Below, piece after piece: positions 51,518 to 59,635 of a stretch of DNA of 64,000 bases. The notes under the pieces are model-generated. The model saw nothing but the letters and a program-made list of their open reading frames with translations, searched no databases and was not told where the DNA came from. Position 1 is the first letter of the stretch; every line of letters starts with the position of its first letter. A program made the position numbers and the translations under genes. This DNA is from an uncultured Prevotella sp. (GTDB taxonomy: Bacteria; Bacteroidota; Bacteroidia; Bacteroidales; Bacteroidaceae). The stretch is from positions 1 to 64,000 of the forward strand of contig URUK01000001.1 of NCBI GenBank assembly GCA_900551055.1. The letters are read 5' to 3'.

Positions 51518-54388
51518 ATGAAGAAATTTCTGGACTACGTAGCCGAAGATATTATACAAAAATACGGTACAGACTTGTCTCGCATTGCAATTGTTTTTCC
51601 CAACAAAAGGGCTTCGTTGTTCTTGAATGAGATGTTGGCGTGGAAAGCCGGGAAGCCAATATGGTCTCCGGCATACGTGACGATAAGTGAGTTTTTTCGT
51701 CAACACTCAAGGCTTGTGGTCGGAGATTCTATTAAGCTGGTTTGTGACTTGTATAAGAGTTTTGTCAAATGTACAGGAACAGATGAGACGTTAGACCGTT
51801 TTTGGGGATGGGGACAGCTGCTAATCGCCGATTTTGACGATATTGACAAGAATATGGCCGACGCCTCAAATGTATTCAGGAATATAGAAAACATACACGA
51901 ACTTGATGATGTCTCATACCTTGACGATGAACAAAAAGAAGTATTGCGTAAGTTTTTCGTTAATTTTACCGATGATGTCAATTCTGAATTGAAAAAGCGT
52001 TTTTTGCGTTTATGGTGCCATATAGGTGATATATATACCGATTTCCGTAACTGCTTGAAAGAGCAGTCAATAGCCTATGAAGGTATGCTTTATCGTGAAG
52101 TCGCTGACAACTTGGTTATCGACGATCATTATGATATGTATATTTTTATCGGCTTCAATGTGTTGCAGAAAGTCGAGCAAAAGGTGTTCAGGCATTTGCA
52201 GAAAGAAGGGAAGGCGCGCTTTTATTGGGATTTTGATGACTATTATATGCCAAAGGGCGATTTTTCGTCAACGGCCAATGAAGCGGGGACTTATGTTTCG
52301 CAATATTTGAAGGATTTTCCTAACGAGCTTGACAATTCAGACGAAAATATATATGGCAATTTTAAGCGTGGAAAAGAAATAACATATATAAGCGCTTCTA
52401 CCGACAATGCCCAGTCGAGATATGTAACTGATTGGCTTAAAGAGAATTGCAGGTACAAATGTGGAAAAGACACAGCAATCGTATTATGCGACGAATCGCT
52501 ATTGCCGTCAGTAATACATGGCATTCCTCAAGAAACGGGAAGTGTCAACATAACAACGGGCTTTCCCCTTTTCCAAACTTCAATATCGTCGTTTGTCATG
52601 CTGCTTCTCGATTTGAGGCTGAACGGTTGTTCTGTTGCGGATGGAACATTCAGGATAAAATACGTCTTGCAATTATTGTCGCATCCTTATGCCGGATATG
52701 TGTCAGCGGCTTGCCGTAAACTGGCCGATACCCTTGTGAATGACAAGATATATAGGCCGTCGTCCTCACTCCTTGCCGTTGACGGCAATATGGCAGTGCT
52801 GTTTAATGCCTTTACAGACAACAAGACTTTGCTACAATGGATTTTGGACGTGTTGAAATTGGTCGCCGCCGGGTGCGGAAACAATGAAAAAGATTCGCTT
52901 CAGCAAGAATCGTTGTTCAGAATGTACACATTGTGCAACAGGTTGAATGAGTTGATAAGGGCAGGAGAGCTTGATGTCGATATTGTAACGTTGCAGAAAC
53001 TTATAATCCAGCTTGTCAATTCCACCACCATTCCTTTTCATGGAGAACCGGCAGAAGGAGTGCAGGTGATGGGCATATTGGAGACGAGGAACATTGATTT
53101 CGACCATGTCCTGGTGCTTTCATGCAATGAGGGAAATATGCCCAAAGGAATAAACGACTCGTCATTCATCCCTTATTCGATACGGAAAGTACACGGTTTG
53201 ACTACCGTTGACAACAAGGTTTCCATCTATGCGTATTATTTTTACAATCTTCTTCAAAGGGCGTCAGACGTCACCCTCGTGTACAACAATTCCACTGAAA
53301 ACGGCCATACGGGGGAAATGAGCCGCTTCATGCTGCAAATGATGATTGAAAGCGGCATTGATATAAGGCGCGTGTCTTTGCAGACGGGGCAAAAGACGAC
53401 GCCGTCCGTGGCGGTCGCTATACAAAAGAATGCGGCTGTAATGGGCGTGCTGAACAGCATGGAGTACATCTCGCCAACGTCAATCAACCGTTATATGCGT
53501 TGTCCCTTGCAGTTCTATTATGGCAATGTGGCAATGATAAAAGAGCCGGAAGACGATGAGATGGATGAGATGAGCGGCCGTCAGTTTGGCAATATTTTCC
53601 ATACCGCGTCAGAGATGCTTTACAAATCGCTTCGGCGGAGCGACGGAACTGTAAGCGTGGAAAGTATCGATTACGCCCTGAAGCACAAGGAGATGGTAGG
53701 CCGTATCGTCGATGATGCGTTTTCCGAAGTGGTGTCGGGAGCAGGCTCAAAGAGGCGTGTTGACTACAACGGGCTGCAGTTGATAAACCGTGAGGTCATC
53801 ATAAGGTATCTCTGCCGTCTGCTTGAGATTGACCGGGGATTGGCTCCGTTCAGGATAAACGATGTTGAGACTTCCGTTTATACAGAGCTTACGATAGCTA
53901 CGGGCGATGGTACACGCCGGATAGATGTGGGCGGACGGATTGACCGTCTTGACCAAATCTATGACAGGGCGGCCGGCTGTGAGAGGCTTAGGGTGGTTGA
54001 TTATAAGACAGGGCGTTATCCTTCGAGAAAGGTAAACACTGTCGAAGAGATTTTTTCCATGCCCATAGAGCCAGACAAGCATGCAGATTATTATCTGCAA
54101 ACGATGTTGTACGCAATGATTGTACGTCACGACACGCGTGTCAATCCTGAAGGTTACCCGGTCAGTCCGGCATTGCTTTTCATCCAGCATACTGCGGAAG
54201 AAGGATATGACCCTACGCTTTTAATCGGCAAGAAACGTGTGTCTGACATCGCGGAACATGAAGAGGAGTTTGCCGGGAGGCTTAAGTCTGTTGTTTCAGA
54301 CATATTCGACCCGCAAGTGCCTTTCAGTCCAACGTCAGACAAGTCGATATGCAGCCTGTGTCCTTATGCCGGCTTGTGCGGACGATAG
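51518..54388 (+). CDS. AddB-like PD-(D/E)XK nuclease with Fe-S cluster cysteines
   Basis: A 956-residue protein. Inactive helicase-like domains occupy the N-terminal two thirds (starting AIVFPNKRASLFLNEMLA; NITTGFPLFQTSISSFVMLLLD near residue 350). The nuclease domain near the C-terminus has YMRCPLQFYYG, LRVVDYKTGRYPS (Asp and Lys of the PD-(D/E)XK site) and the terminal CSLCPYAGLCGR, which with the upstream Cys would bind a 4Fe-4S cluster as in AddB. Such proteins act with AddA in double-strand break repair. No addA gene is next to it, so the partner must be elsewhere. Its stop touches the convergent cdd stop with no gap. Confidence 0.85.
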   Translation: MKKFLDYVAEDIIQKYGTDLSRIAIVFPNKRASLFLNEMLAWKAGKPIWSPAYVTISEFFRQHSRLVVGDSIKLVCDLYKSFVKCTGTDETLDRFWGWGQLLIADFDDIDKNMADASNVFRNIENIHELDDVSYLDDEQKEVLRKFFVNFTDDVNSELKKRFLRLWCHIGDIYTDFRNCLKEQSIAYEGMLYREVADNLVIDDHYDMYIFIGFNVLQKVEQKVFRHLQKEGKARFYWDFDDYYMPKGDFSSTANEAGTYVSQYLKDFPNELDNSDENIYGNFKRGKEITYISASTDNAQSRYVTDWLKENCRYKCGKDTAIVLCDESLLPSVIHGIPQETGSVNITTGFPLFQTSISSFVMLLLDLRLNGCSVADGTFRIKYVLQLLSHPYAGYVSAACRKLADTLVNDKIYRPSSSLLAVDGNMAVLFNAFTDNKTLLQWILDVLKLVAAGCGNNEKDSLQQESLFRMYTLCNRLNELIRAGELDVDIVTLQKLIIQLVNSTTIPFHGEPAEGVQVMGILETRNIDFDHVLVLSCNEGNMPKGINDSSFIPYSIRKVHGLTTVDNKVSIYAYYFYNLLQRASDVTLVYNNSTENGHTGEMSRFMLQMMIESGIDIRRVSLQTGQKTTPSVAVAIQKNAAVMGVLNSMEYISPTSINRYMRCPLQFYYGNVAMIKEPEDDEMDEMSGRQFGNIFHTASEMLYKSLRRSDGTVSVESIDYALKHKEMVGRIVDDAFSEVVSGAGSKRRVDYNGLQLINREVIIRYLCRLLEIDRGLAPFRINDVETSVYTELTIATGDGTRRIDVGGRIDRLDQIYDRAAGCERLRVVDYKTGRYPSRKVNTVEEIFSMPIEPDKHADYYLQTMLYAMIVRHDTRVNPEGYPVSPALLFIQHTAEEGYDPTLLIGKKRVSDIAEHEEEFAGRLKSVVSDIFDPQVPFSPTSDKSICSLCPYAGLCGR

Positions 54389-54868
54389 TCAGCGCATGGA
54401 CTTGTCGGCGAACGACAGTGGCAGGAGGCCTTTCACGCTTTCAAGCGTATAGATGCGCTCTGCGCCGCAGAGATGTATCCTTATGTCGCGGCTGTACCGT
54501 TGTTCCATTTCCAACAGGACCTGGCGGCACGAGCCGCATGGTGAAACGGGTTCGGTTACAAATCCCTTGGCGTTTTTTGCGGCGATGGCTATTTCGGTTA
54601 TCGCCTTTTGCGGATAGTTTGATTGTGCGTTGAATATTGCCGCACGCTCTGCGCACATCGTTACGGAAAAAGCCGCGTTCTCTTGGTTCGCCCCTTTTAT
54701 TATTGTTCCGTCGTCAAGCCTTATGGCTGCGCCGACGCAAAATCCCGAATAAGGCGTGTACGAGTTGCCAGTCGCGCTTTTGGCGCATTCTACAAGTTCC
54801 CTGACACCTTCTTCAATTTCGTCGTAATTGTAAACCTTTATGTCGGTTTTGATTGTGATGTGTTCCAT
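54389..54868 (-). CDS. cdd: Cytidine deaminase
   Basis: ATG at 54868 gives 159 residues; the frame runs further upstream but the promoter lies inside it. Zinc and catalytic motifs are present: CAERAAIFNAQ and PCGSCRQVLLE, of the small tetrameric CDA class. It deaminates cytidine and deoxycytidine for pyrimidine salvage. It is convergent with, and abuts, the AddB-like gene: the two stop codons are adjacent and I see no terminator between them. Confidence 0.95.
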   Translation of the reverse strand: MEHITIKTDIKVYNYDEIEEGVRELVECAKSATGNSYTPYSGFCVGAAIRLDDGTIIKGANQENAAFSVTMCAERAAIFNAQSNYPQKAITEIAIAAKNAKGFVTEPVSPCGSCRQVLLEMEQRYSRDIRIHLCGAERIYTLESVKGLLPLSFADKSMR

Positions 54869-54936
54869 AGGTCTTTGCTTTTTATAGTATGGCTTGTATG
54901 GTTCCTGGTAAAGTGTTGCCGTTATGGGAACACTGC

Positions 54937-54969
54937 AAAAGTACTGATTATATTTGAAAAACTTGCAAA
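54937..54969 (-). promoter_or_regulatory. Promoter of cdd
   Basis: Minus strand: TTTG at 54969-54966, 21 bp, TACTTTTG at 54944-54937. Leader about 65 nt to the ATG at 54868. Confidence 0.75.
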
Positions 54970-55084
54970 AACCTTGTGTTTTTATTGCATCGTGGCTTCG
55001 GTGTGGCGACAGCGGCGAGCCATTGGATATGCGTATGGCAGACTGCATGTATCTTGTTGGTTGCGAGGCTGTTGCACGGCCGTG

Positions 55085-55172
55085 TGTAAAAGGTGGTCTT
55101 TGGGCTTGTAAAAGATGGCTTTTTACACCCTGAAAGACGGCATTTTGCGTTGCGTTTTGCCGCCTTTTGCAA
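55085..55172. repeat. 88-bp four-module repeat element, copy 7
   Basis: Modules start at 55085, 55107, 55129 and 55151. It lies between divergent promoters of cdd and the ribE leader, so here it cannot be a simple 3'-end terminator. ATGCGTT follows the last module, as in copies 2 and 4. Confidence 0.85.
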
Positions 55173-55230
55173 ATGCGTTCGCTGACGGTCCGCCTATTAT
55201 CTCGGGTTAATCGATTTTTCTTTGTAAATA

Positions 55231-55262
55231 TTTGCATGGTTGGAAATAAATGCCTATCTTTG
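55231..55262 (+). promoter_or_regulatory. Promoter of the structured RNA upstream of ribE
   Basis: TTTG at 55231-55234, 20 bp, TATCTTTG at 55255-55262, an ideal match. Predicted +1 near 55267. Confidence 0.8.
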
Positions 55263-55266
55263 CAAA

Positions 55267-55466
55267 TGCAGACGAAGACATACAGACCGTATTGGTTCGA
55301 TCGGGATACTCATCAATAAAAAACGAAAACCGAGATGACTTCTCTTGCTGATGGCGGGCCACGATGCCGTGAGGCATAGCTGTAAAGCCGGTGGATTACA
55401 AAGGCGGAGAGCTCTCAAATCTTATATAGCTCGGAGTTTTCATCACATCACTGGTACGGTCTTTTT
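55267..55466 (+). ncRNA. Candidate structured RNA, either riboswitch-like leader or separate ncRNA
   Basis: The transcript has a closing stem AGACCGTA (55284-55291) with TACGGTCT (55455-55462), immediately followed by TTTT. Inside, GAAAACCGAG (55325-55334) pairs with CTCGG, a 2-nt bulge and TTTTC (55430-55441). A small hairpin has ATGCC, a GTGA (GNRA) loop and GGCAT (55364-55377). Alternative pairings exist: GATGA (55334-55338) can pair with TCATC at 55310 or 55440. It does not fit the FMN, TPP, cobalamin, SAM or THF classes as I know them. The overall plan (closing stem, open middle, inner hairpins, about 200 nt) is also compatible with a divergent 6S RNA. Confidence 0.6.
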
Positions 55467-55477
55467 ACAAATAATAC

Positions 55478-55498
55478 GGGCGGGATTAAATCCTGCCC
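55478..55498 (+). terminator. Hairpin 31 nt before ribE
   Basis: GGGCGGGAT (55478-55486) pairs with ATCCTGCCC (55490-55498), 9 bp with one wobble and a 3-nt loop. Only ATTTGTTT follows, so it is a weak terminator or a regulatory stem that could control ribE. Confidence 0.5.
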
Positions 55499-55529
55499 AT
55501 TTGTTTAATGTTAATATCTATATTTTCAA

Positions 55530-56132
55530 ATGTTTTCTGGAATTGTGGAAGAGACGGCTGTAGTAAAGGCCGTCGAGCGGTATGGCGGCAATGTTGACAT
55601 TACATTGGAGTGCTCTTTTGCCGGGGAGTTGAAGATAGACCAAAGCGTGTCCCATAACGGCGTGTGCCTTACGGTGGTGCGTCTCGGCGACGGGTGCTAT
55701 ACGGTTACGGCCATGAAGGAGACTCTTGACCGTTCGAACCTGGGGCTGCTTAAAGCCGGCGATAAGGTAAACGTAGAGCGTTCAATGGTGATGAACGGGC
55801 GGCTTGACGGCCATATTGTACAAGGACATGTGGACATGACGGCGGAATGCGTAGGAATGCGCGATGCTGACGGCAGCACATACTTTACGTTCAAATACGG
55901 GTTTGACAAAGAGATGGCGCGGCGTGGATATTTTACCGTTGACAAGGGCAGTGTCACAGTAAACGGCGTTTCGCTTACAGTGTGCGCTCCGACTGACGAC
56001 ACTTTTACCGTTGCCATAATCCCTTACACTTTTGAAAATACCAATTTCAGCGACATAAAGGTCGGATCGAAAGTGAACATCGAGTTTGACATACTCGGAA
56101 AATACATAGCCAGGCTAAGCCACTTCAATTGA
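55530..56132 (+). CDS. ribE: Riboflavin synthase, alpha subunit
   Basis: A 200-residue protein made of two similar lumazine-binding barrels. The first has MFSGIVEETAVVKAVERYGGNVDITLE, HNGVCLTVV and the NVERSM motif; the second repeats as GHIVQGHVDMTAE, TVNGVSLTVC and VNIEFDILGKYIARL. It joins two 6,7-dimethyl-8-ribityllumazine molecules to give riboflavin. It is the only riboflavin gene here. The structured RNA upstream may regulate it, but no classical FMN switch is seen. Confidence 0.95.
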   Translation: MFSGIVEETAVVKAVERYGGNVDITLECSFAGELKIDQSVSHNGVCLTVVRLGDGCYTVTAMKETLDRSNLGLLKAGDKVNVERSMVMNGRLDGHIVQGHVDMTAECVGMRDADGSTYFTFKYGFDKEMARRGYFTVDKGSVTVNGVSLTVCAPTDDTFTVAIIPYTFENTNFSDIKVGSKVNIEFDILGKYIARLSHFN

Positions 56133-56190
56133 TTTCAGAGCAGGTCCGCGTGTCTGCTAATATTTGTTAAGGCAAATTTGTCATATCGAC

Positions 56191-56235
56191 AAAATGGATA
56201 TATGTTTCTACTAACGGTTGACATATATCCATTTT
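56191..56235. promoter_or_regulatory. 15-bp perfect inverted repeat between ribE and the efflux operon
   Basis: AAAATGGATATATGT (56191-56205) and ACATATATCCATTTT (56221-56235) are exact inverses with a 15-nt loop. ATTTTATT follows, so it can terminate ribE; it also lies just upstream of the tolC promoter and could be an operator. A smaller repeat (TTTGTC/GACAAA, about 56177-56193) overlaps it. Confidence 0.6.
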
Positions 56236-56260
56236 ATTTTATTGCGACATTCTTTCTTTG

Positions 56261-56268
56261 TACTTTTG
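56261..56268 (+). promoter_or_regulatory. -7 element of the efflux operon promoter
   Basis: TACTTTTG at 56261-56268 with a weak ATTG at 56241-56244. Predicted start near 56273; leader about 20 nt. Confidence 0.5.
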
Positions 56269-56292
56269 TACAGCGAAATATAACGCAATGAC

Positions 56293-57639
56293 ATGGCAAA
56301 GACAAGAAAAATCGTTACAATCAGCATGTTGCTTCTGCCGTCATGTTGGGCATTGGCCGACGGCGGGCACCAGTGGACGTTGAAAGAGTGTATTGACTAT
56401 GCCTTAGAGCATAACATAACAGTTGTCGAGGGCAAGTTGTCTGTGCTTTCGGCGCAGGAGGACGTTAAGGAAGCTAAGGCGCAGCTGTTTCCCTCGTTGT
56501 CGTTCTCAACCACGCACCAGGGTGGCTACAGGCCTTTTGCAGACGGTTCGGGTGACTATATGGATGATTTAAGTTACTCGGGTGATTACGGTCTGAATGC
56601 AAACTGGACAGTGTGGGACGGCAATGCGAACCGTAATACTTTGAAGCAAAGGAAGATTGCCGGACGGCAGCAGGAGCTGGAGCTTGAAGAGAGCGTCAAC
56701 AGCGTCCAGGAGCAGATTTTGAATTTGTATGTGCAGATACTGTATGTGGCCGAAGCGGTGAAAGTGGACGAGCAGATACTTCAGATAAGCCGTCAGAACG
56801 CCGCACGTGGCGCAGAGATGTACAAGGTTGGTTCGCTCTCGAAGGCCGACTTGTCTCAGCTCGATGCGCAGGTCGTTACCGACGAGTACAATCTTGTCAG
56901 CATGAAGGGTCAGCTTGAAGACTATAAACAGCAGTTGAAATATCTTTTGAGGCTGGATTATGACGCGAGTTTCGACATCGCCGTTCCGTCATCCACTGAC
57001 GAGCAGGCTCTTGCCGCCGTTCCGTCGGTGAAGTATGTATTGGAGAATGCTTTGGCTAAACGCCCGGAAATAATGAGCGCCTTGCTTGGTGTGGATTATA
57101 GCAGCCTCGGAATAGACATTGCAAAGGCCGGACGTAAGCCTACGGTGAGCATATCCGGCGGCATAGGTACGAGTACTGTTTCGGGCACTCATACCCAGAT
57201 GGGGGTAAGTTCTTCGTGGGGAAACCAGATGAAGAGCAACCTCAACGGTTCGATAGGCGTTACGCTGAGTGTGCCTATATTTGACAACCGTGCCGCCAAA
57301 ACCTCGCTGAACAAGGCGGAGCTGGAGCTTCAGCAGTCAAAGGCCGAAGTCGATGACGCAAAGAGCAACCTTGCACTTACCGTGCAGGGGTATTGGGTTA
57401 ACGCCACAACCAACCAGCAGCGTTTCCGCTCGGCGGTGGCAAGCGTTGCCAGTGCACAGGACAGCTATGACCTTCTTAGTGAGCAATTCCGTCTCGGCCT
57501 GAAGAACATCGTGGAGCTGACAACCGCCAAGACGACGCTCCTCAATGCACAGCAGAGCCGTCTCGAAAGCAAGTACACGGCCATACTTTACTTGCAGTTG
57601 CTTGATTTTTATAGCGGTGAAGAAATGAATATGATATAA
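56293..57639 (+). CDS. TolC-family outer-membrane efflux protein
   Basis: A 448-residue protein with a signal peptide ending near WALADG. The two TolC halves are visible, each with long coiled-coil helices (ALEHNITVVEGKLSVLSAQEDVKEAKAQLFPSLSFSTTHQGG; LNKAELELQQSKAEVDDAKSNLALTVQGYW). The mature protein starts with WTLKECIDYALEHN, the usual entry motif. It forms the outer-membrane duct for the MacAB-like pump encoded next. Spacing to the adaptor gene is 7 nt. It is the first of six co-directional genes ending in a LytTR regulator. Confidence 0.93.
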   Translation: MAKTRKIVTISMLLLPSCWALADGGHQWTLKECIDYALEHNITVVEGKLSVLSAQEDVKEAKAQLFPSLSFSTTHQGGYRPFADGSGDYMDDLSYSGDYGLNANWTVWDGNANRNTLKQRKIAGRQQELELEESVNSVQEQILNLYVQILYVAEAVKVDEQILQISRQNAARGAEMYKVGSLSKADLSQLDAQVVTDEYNLVSMKGQLEDYKQQLKYLLRLDYDASFDIAVPSSTDEQALAAVPSVKYVLENALAKRPEIMSALLGVDYSSLGIDIAKAGRKPTVSISGGIGTSTVSGTHTQMGVSSSWGNQMKSNLNGSIGVTLSVPIFDNRAAKTSLNKAELELQQSKAEVDDAKSNLALTVQGYWVNATTNQQRFRSAVASVASAQDSYDLLSEQFRLGLKNIVELTTAKTTLLNAQQSRLESKYTAILYLQLLDFYSGEEMNMI

Positions 57640-57646
57640 TAAGGTT

Positions 57647-58834
57647 ATGGGAAAGAAGAAAATTATAGCAGTCATAACGGTAGTGACGGTGGCTGTTGTA
57701 TGCTGTTGCCTGGCATTTTGTGGAAAAGGGAAGCATGAAGTGTCGTTTGAAACGGCTGTGATTGGTATTAATGACATATCCAACAGCGTAACAGCCACAG
57801 GCACAATCGAGCCGGTGACATCGGTAGATGTCGGAACGCAGGTGTCGGGCATAGTGGCTAATATTTACGTGGATTATAACAGTGTGGTGAAGAAAGGGCA
57901 GGTGATAGCCGAACTCGACAAGACCAACCTGATAAGCGAGGTTAATACGGCGAAGGCCGCTCTGAGCAACGCTCAAAGCCAGCTTACTTACCAGAAGGCA
58001 AACTACCAGCGTTACAAGGCGTTGTATGACAAGGGGCTTGTAAGTGCCGACGAGTATGAGACGGCGTTGCTCTCATATCAGCAGGCACAGGATGCGGTGA
58101 CACAACAGCGTGAAAGCCTGCAACAGGCACAGACGAACCTTGGCTATGCAACCATTACTTCGCCGGTTGACGGTGTCGTGCTGTCACGTGAAGTGGAAGA
58201 AGGTCAGACCGTAGCGTCAAGCTTTGAGACACCGACATTGTTCACAATAGCCAAGGATTTGACGGATATGCGCGTGATTGCGGATGTAGATGAGGCCGAC
58301 ATAGGTGATGTAAGGGAAGGTGAAAGGGTAACGTTTACTGTTGACGCGTATCCCGATGACACATTTTCCGGCACGGTTACACAGGTGCGGCAGGAAGGTA
58401 ATACGGAAGACAATGTCGTGACTTACGAGGTTGTAATAAGTGCGCCGAACAAGGATTTGAAGCTGAAACCGGGTCTTACGGCCAACGTCACAATCTACAC
58501 TCTTGACAAGCCTGGCGTTCTTAGCGTGCCTAACAAGGCTCTGCGCTTCACTCCGGCCAAGGAACTTATCGGTGACGCACAAGTGAAAGACTGTAAGGGA
58601 GAGAATAAAGTGTGGACATTTGCCGGCAATGTGTTTCAGGCGCATCCAGTGACGGTTGGCATCAGCGACGGTGTTAATACCGAATTGCTTGGGGGGATGG
58701 ACAAAGGAGCAAAGGTAGTCACTGAAATAAAGGTTGACGGTGGTGAAATGATGCAGGCCGGAAATGCAGACGACGAGGAGTCAAGTCCGTTCGCTCCGAA
58801 AGGGCCTGGACAGGACAAGAAGAAAAAGAATTGA
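57647..58834 (+). CDS. MacA-like periplasmic adaptor (membrane fusion) protein
   Basis: A 395-residue protein with an N-terminal membrane anchor (residues 5-25). The hairpin and lipoyl-like halves are in order: GTIEPVTSVDVGTQVSGIVANIYVDYNSVVKKGQVIAELD, coiled-coil NTAKAALSNAQSQLTYQKANYQRYKALYDKGLVS, and SPVDGVVLSREVEEGQTV. The C-terminus is a low-complexity GPGQDKKKKN tail. It joins the TolC duct to the MacB transporter. The gap to the ATPase gene is 22 nt. Confidence 0.93.
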   Translation: MGKKKIIAVITVVTVAVVCCCLAFCGKGKHEVSFETAVIGINDISNSVTATGTIEPVTSVDVGTQVSGIVANIYVDYNSVVKKGQVIAELDKTNLISEVNTAKAALSNAQSQLTYQKANYQRYKALYDKGLVSADEYETALLSYQQAQDAVTQQRESLQQAQTNLGYATITSPVDGVVLSREVEEGQTVASSFETPTLFTIAKDLTDMRVIADVDEADIGDVREGERVTFTVDAYPDDTFSGTVTQVRQEGNTEDNVVTYEVVISAPNKDLKLKPGLTANVTIYTLDKPGVLSVPNKALRFTPAKELIGDAQVKDCKGENKVWTFAGNVFQAHPVTVGISDGVNTELLGGMDKGAKVVTEIKVDGGEMMQAGNADDEESSPFAPKGPGQDKKKKN

Positions 58835-58856
58835 CAGTTTGTAATCATAAAACGCC

Positions 58857-59609
58857 ATGAATGAAGGAAAGGTTGTGATAGAACTGCAAGATGTTCACCG
58901 TGATTTCCATGTCGGCGATGAGACAGTGCATGCTTTGCGTGGAGTGTCGTTCAAGATATACGAGGGTGAGTTTGTCACAATAATGGGCAAATCGGGTTCA
59001 GGAAAGTCTACTTTGCTCAATCAGTTAGGTTGCCTTGACACCCCGAGTCGAGGTGAGTATTATCTTGATGGCATATCTGTCCGTAAAATGAGAAAGCCGG
59101 AACGTGCAGTGCTTCGTAACAGGAAGATAGGCTTTGTGTTCCAAAACTATAATTTGTTGCCCAAGACTACGAGTATAGAAAATGTGGAATTGCCGCTTAT
59201 GTATAATCCTGACGTAAGCGTGAGGGAACGTCGTGAACGTGCCATCAGGGCGCTTGAGGCCGTAGGGCTGGGCGACAGGCTCTATCACAAATCCAACCAG
59301 ATGTCAGGCGGACAGATGCAGCGTGTGGCCATAGCCCGCGCTTTAGTCAATAATCCGGCAGTGCTTTTGGCGGATGAGGCGACAGGAAACCTCGACACGC
59401 GCACGTCGTTTGAGATTTTGGTTCTTTTCCAGAAGTTGCACGCCGAAGGCCGGACTATAATATTTGTAACCCACAATCCCGATATAGCAAGGTATTCGAG
59501 CCGCAATATAGTGTTGCGTGACGGAAGAGTCAGAAGTGACACCTTGAATGACGATATACTGTCAGCCGAACGTTCGCTGGCTGAACTTCCGCCAGCCCGG
59601 GACGATTGA
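58857..59609 (+). CDS. MacB-type ABC transporter ATPase
   Basis: A 250-residue ATP-binding protein with Walker A GKSGSGKSTLL (about residues 43-53), the ABC signature MSGGQMQRVAIARAL, Walker B VLLADEATGNLD and a switch His in FVTHNPDIA. It pairs with the permease at 59636. In E. coli MacB the ATPase and membrane parts are fused; here they are two genes, as usual in Bacteroidetes. Confidence 0.95.
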   Translation: MNEGKVVIELQDVHRDFHVGDETVHALRGVSFKIYEGEFVTIMGKSGSGKSTLLNQLGCLDTPSRGEYYLDGISVRKMRKPERAVLRNRKIGFVFQNYNLLPKTTSIENVELPLMYNPDVSVRERRERAIRALEAVGLGDRLYHKSNQMSGGQMQRVAIARALVNNPAVLLADEATGNLDTRTSFEILVLFQKLHAEGRTIIFVTHNPDIARYSSRNIVLRDGRVRSDTLNDDILSAERSLAELPPARDD

Positions 59610-59635
59610 TACATAGATGTTTTTACTTAGGAACC

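Larger units (their letters stand above)
54869..55529. other. Divergent intergenic region between cdd and ribE
   Basis: From left to right: cdd promoter on the minus strand (54937-54969), repeat element copy 7 (55085-55172), a plus-strand promoter (55231-55262) and the structured RNA it should produce (55267 to about 55466), then a hairpin (55478-55498). I see no protein gene. Confidence 0.7.

Noticed and set aside
54869..55237. Upstream extension of cytidine deaminase to 55237
   Set aside because: It would include the promoter at 54937-54969 and most of repeat element copy 7; the family starts near the ATG at 54868.
55292..55304. T-loop-like GGTTCGATC suggesting a tRNA or tmRNA end
   Set aside because: No acceptor stem, CCA or anticodon arm can be built around it; position is near the 5' end of the RNA.
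55267..55466. FMN riboswitch before ribE
   Set aside because: The conserved core of the FMN element (the GGGCAGGG and ACCGGCGGT type blocks) is absent in this stretch.
55345..55563. 72-residue open frame upstream of ribE
   Set aside because: It lies in the structured RNA, has no family resemblance, and runs out of frame into ribE. The strong secondary structure and promoter explain the region better.
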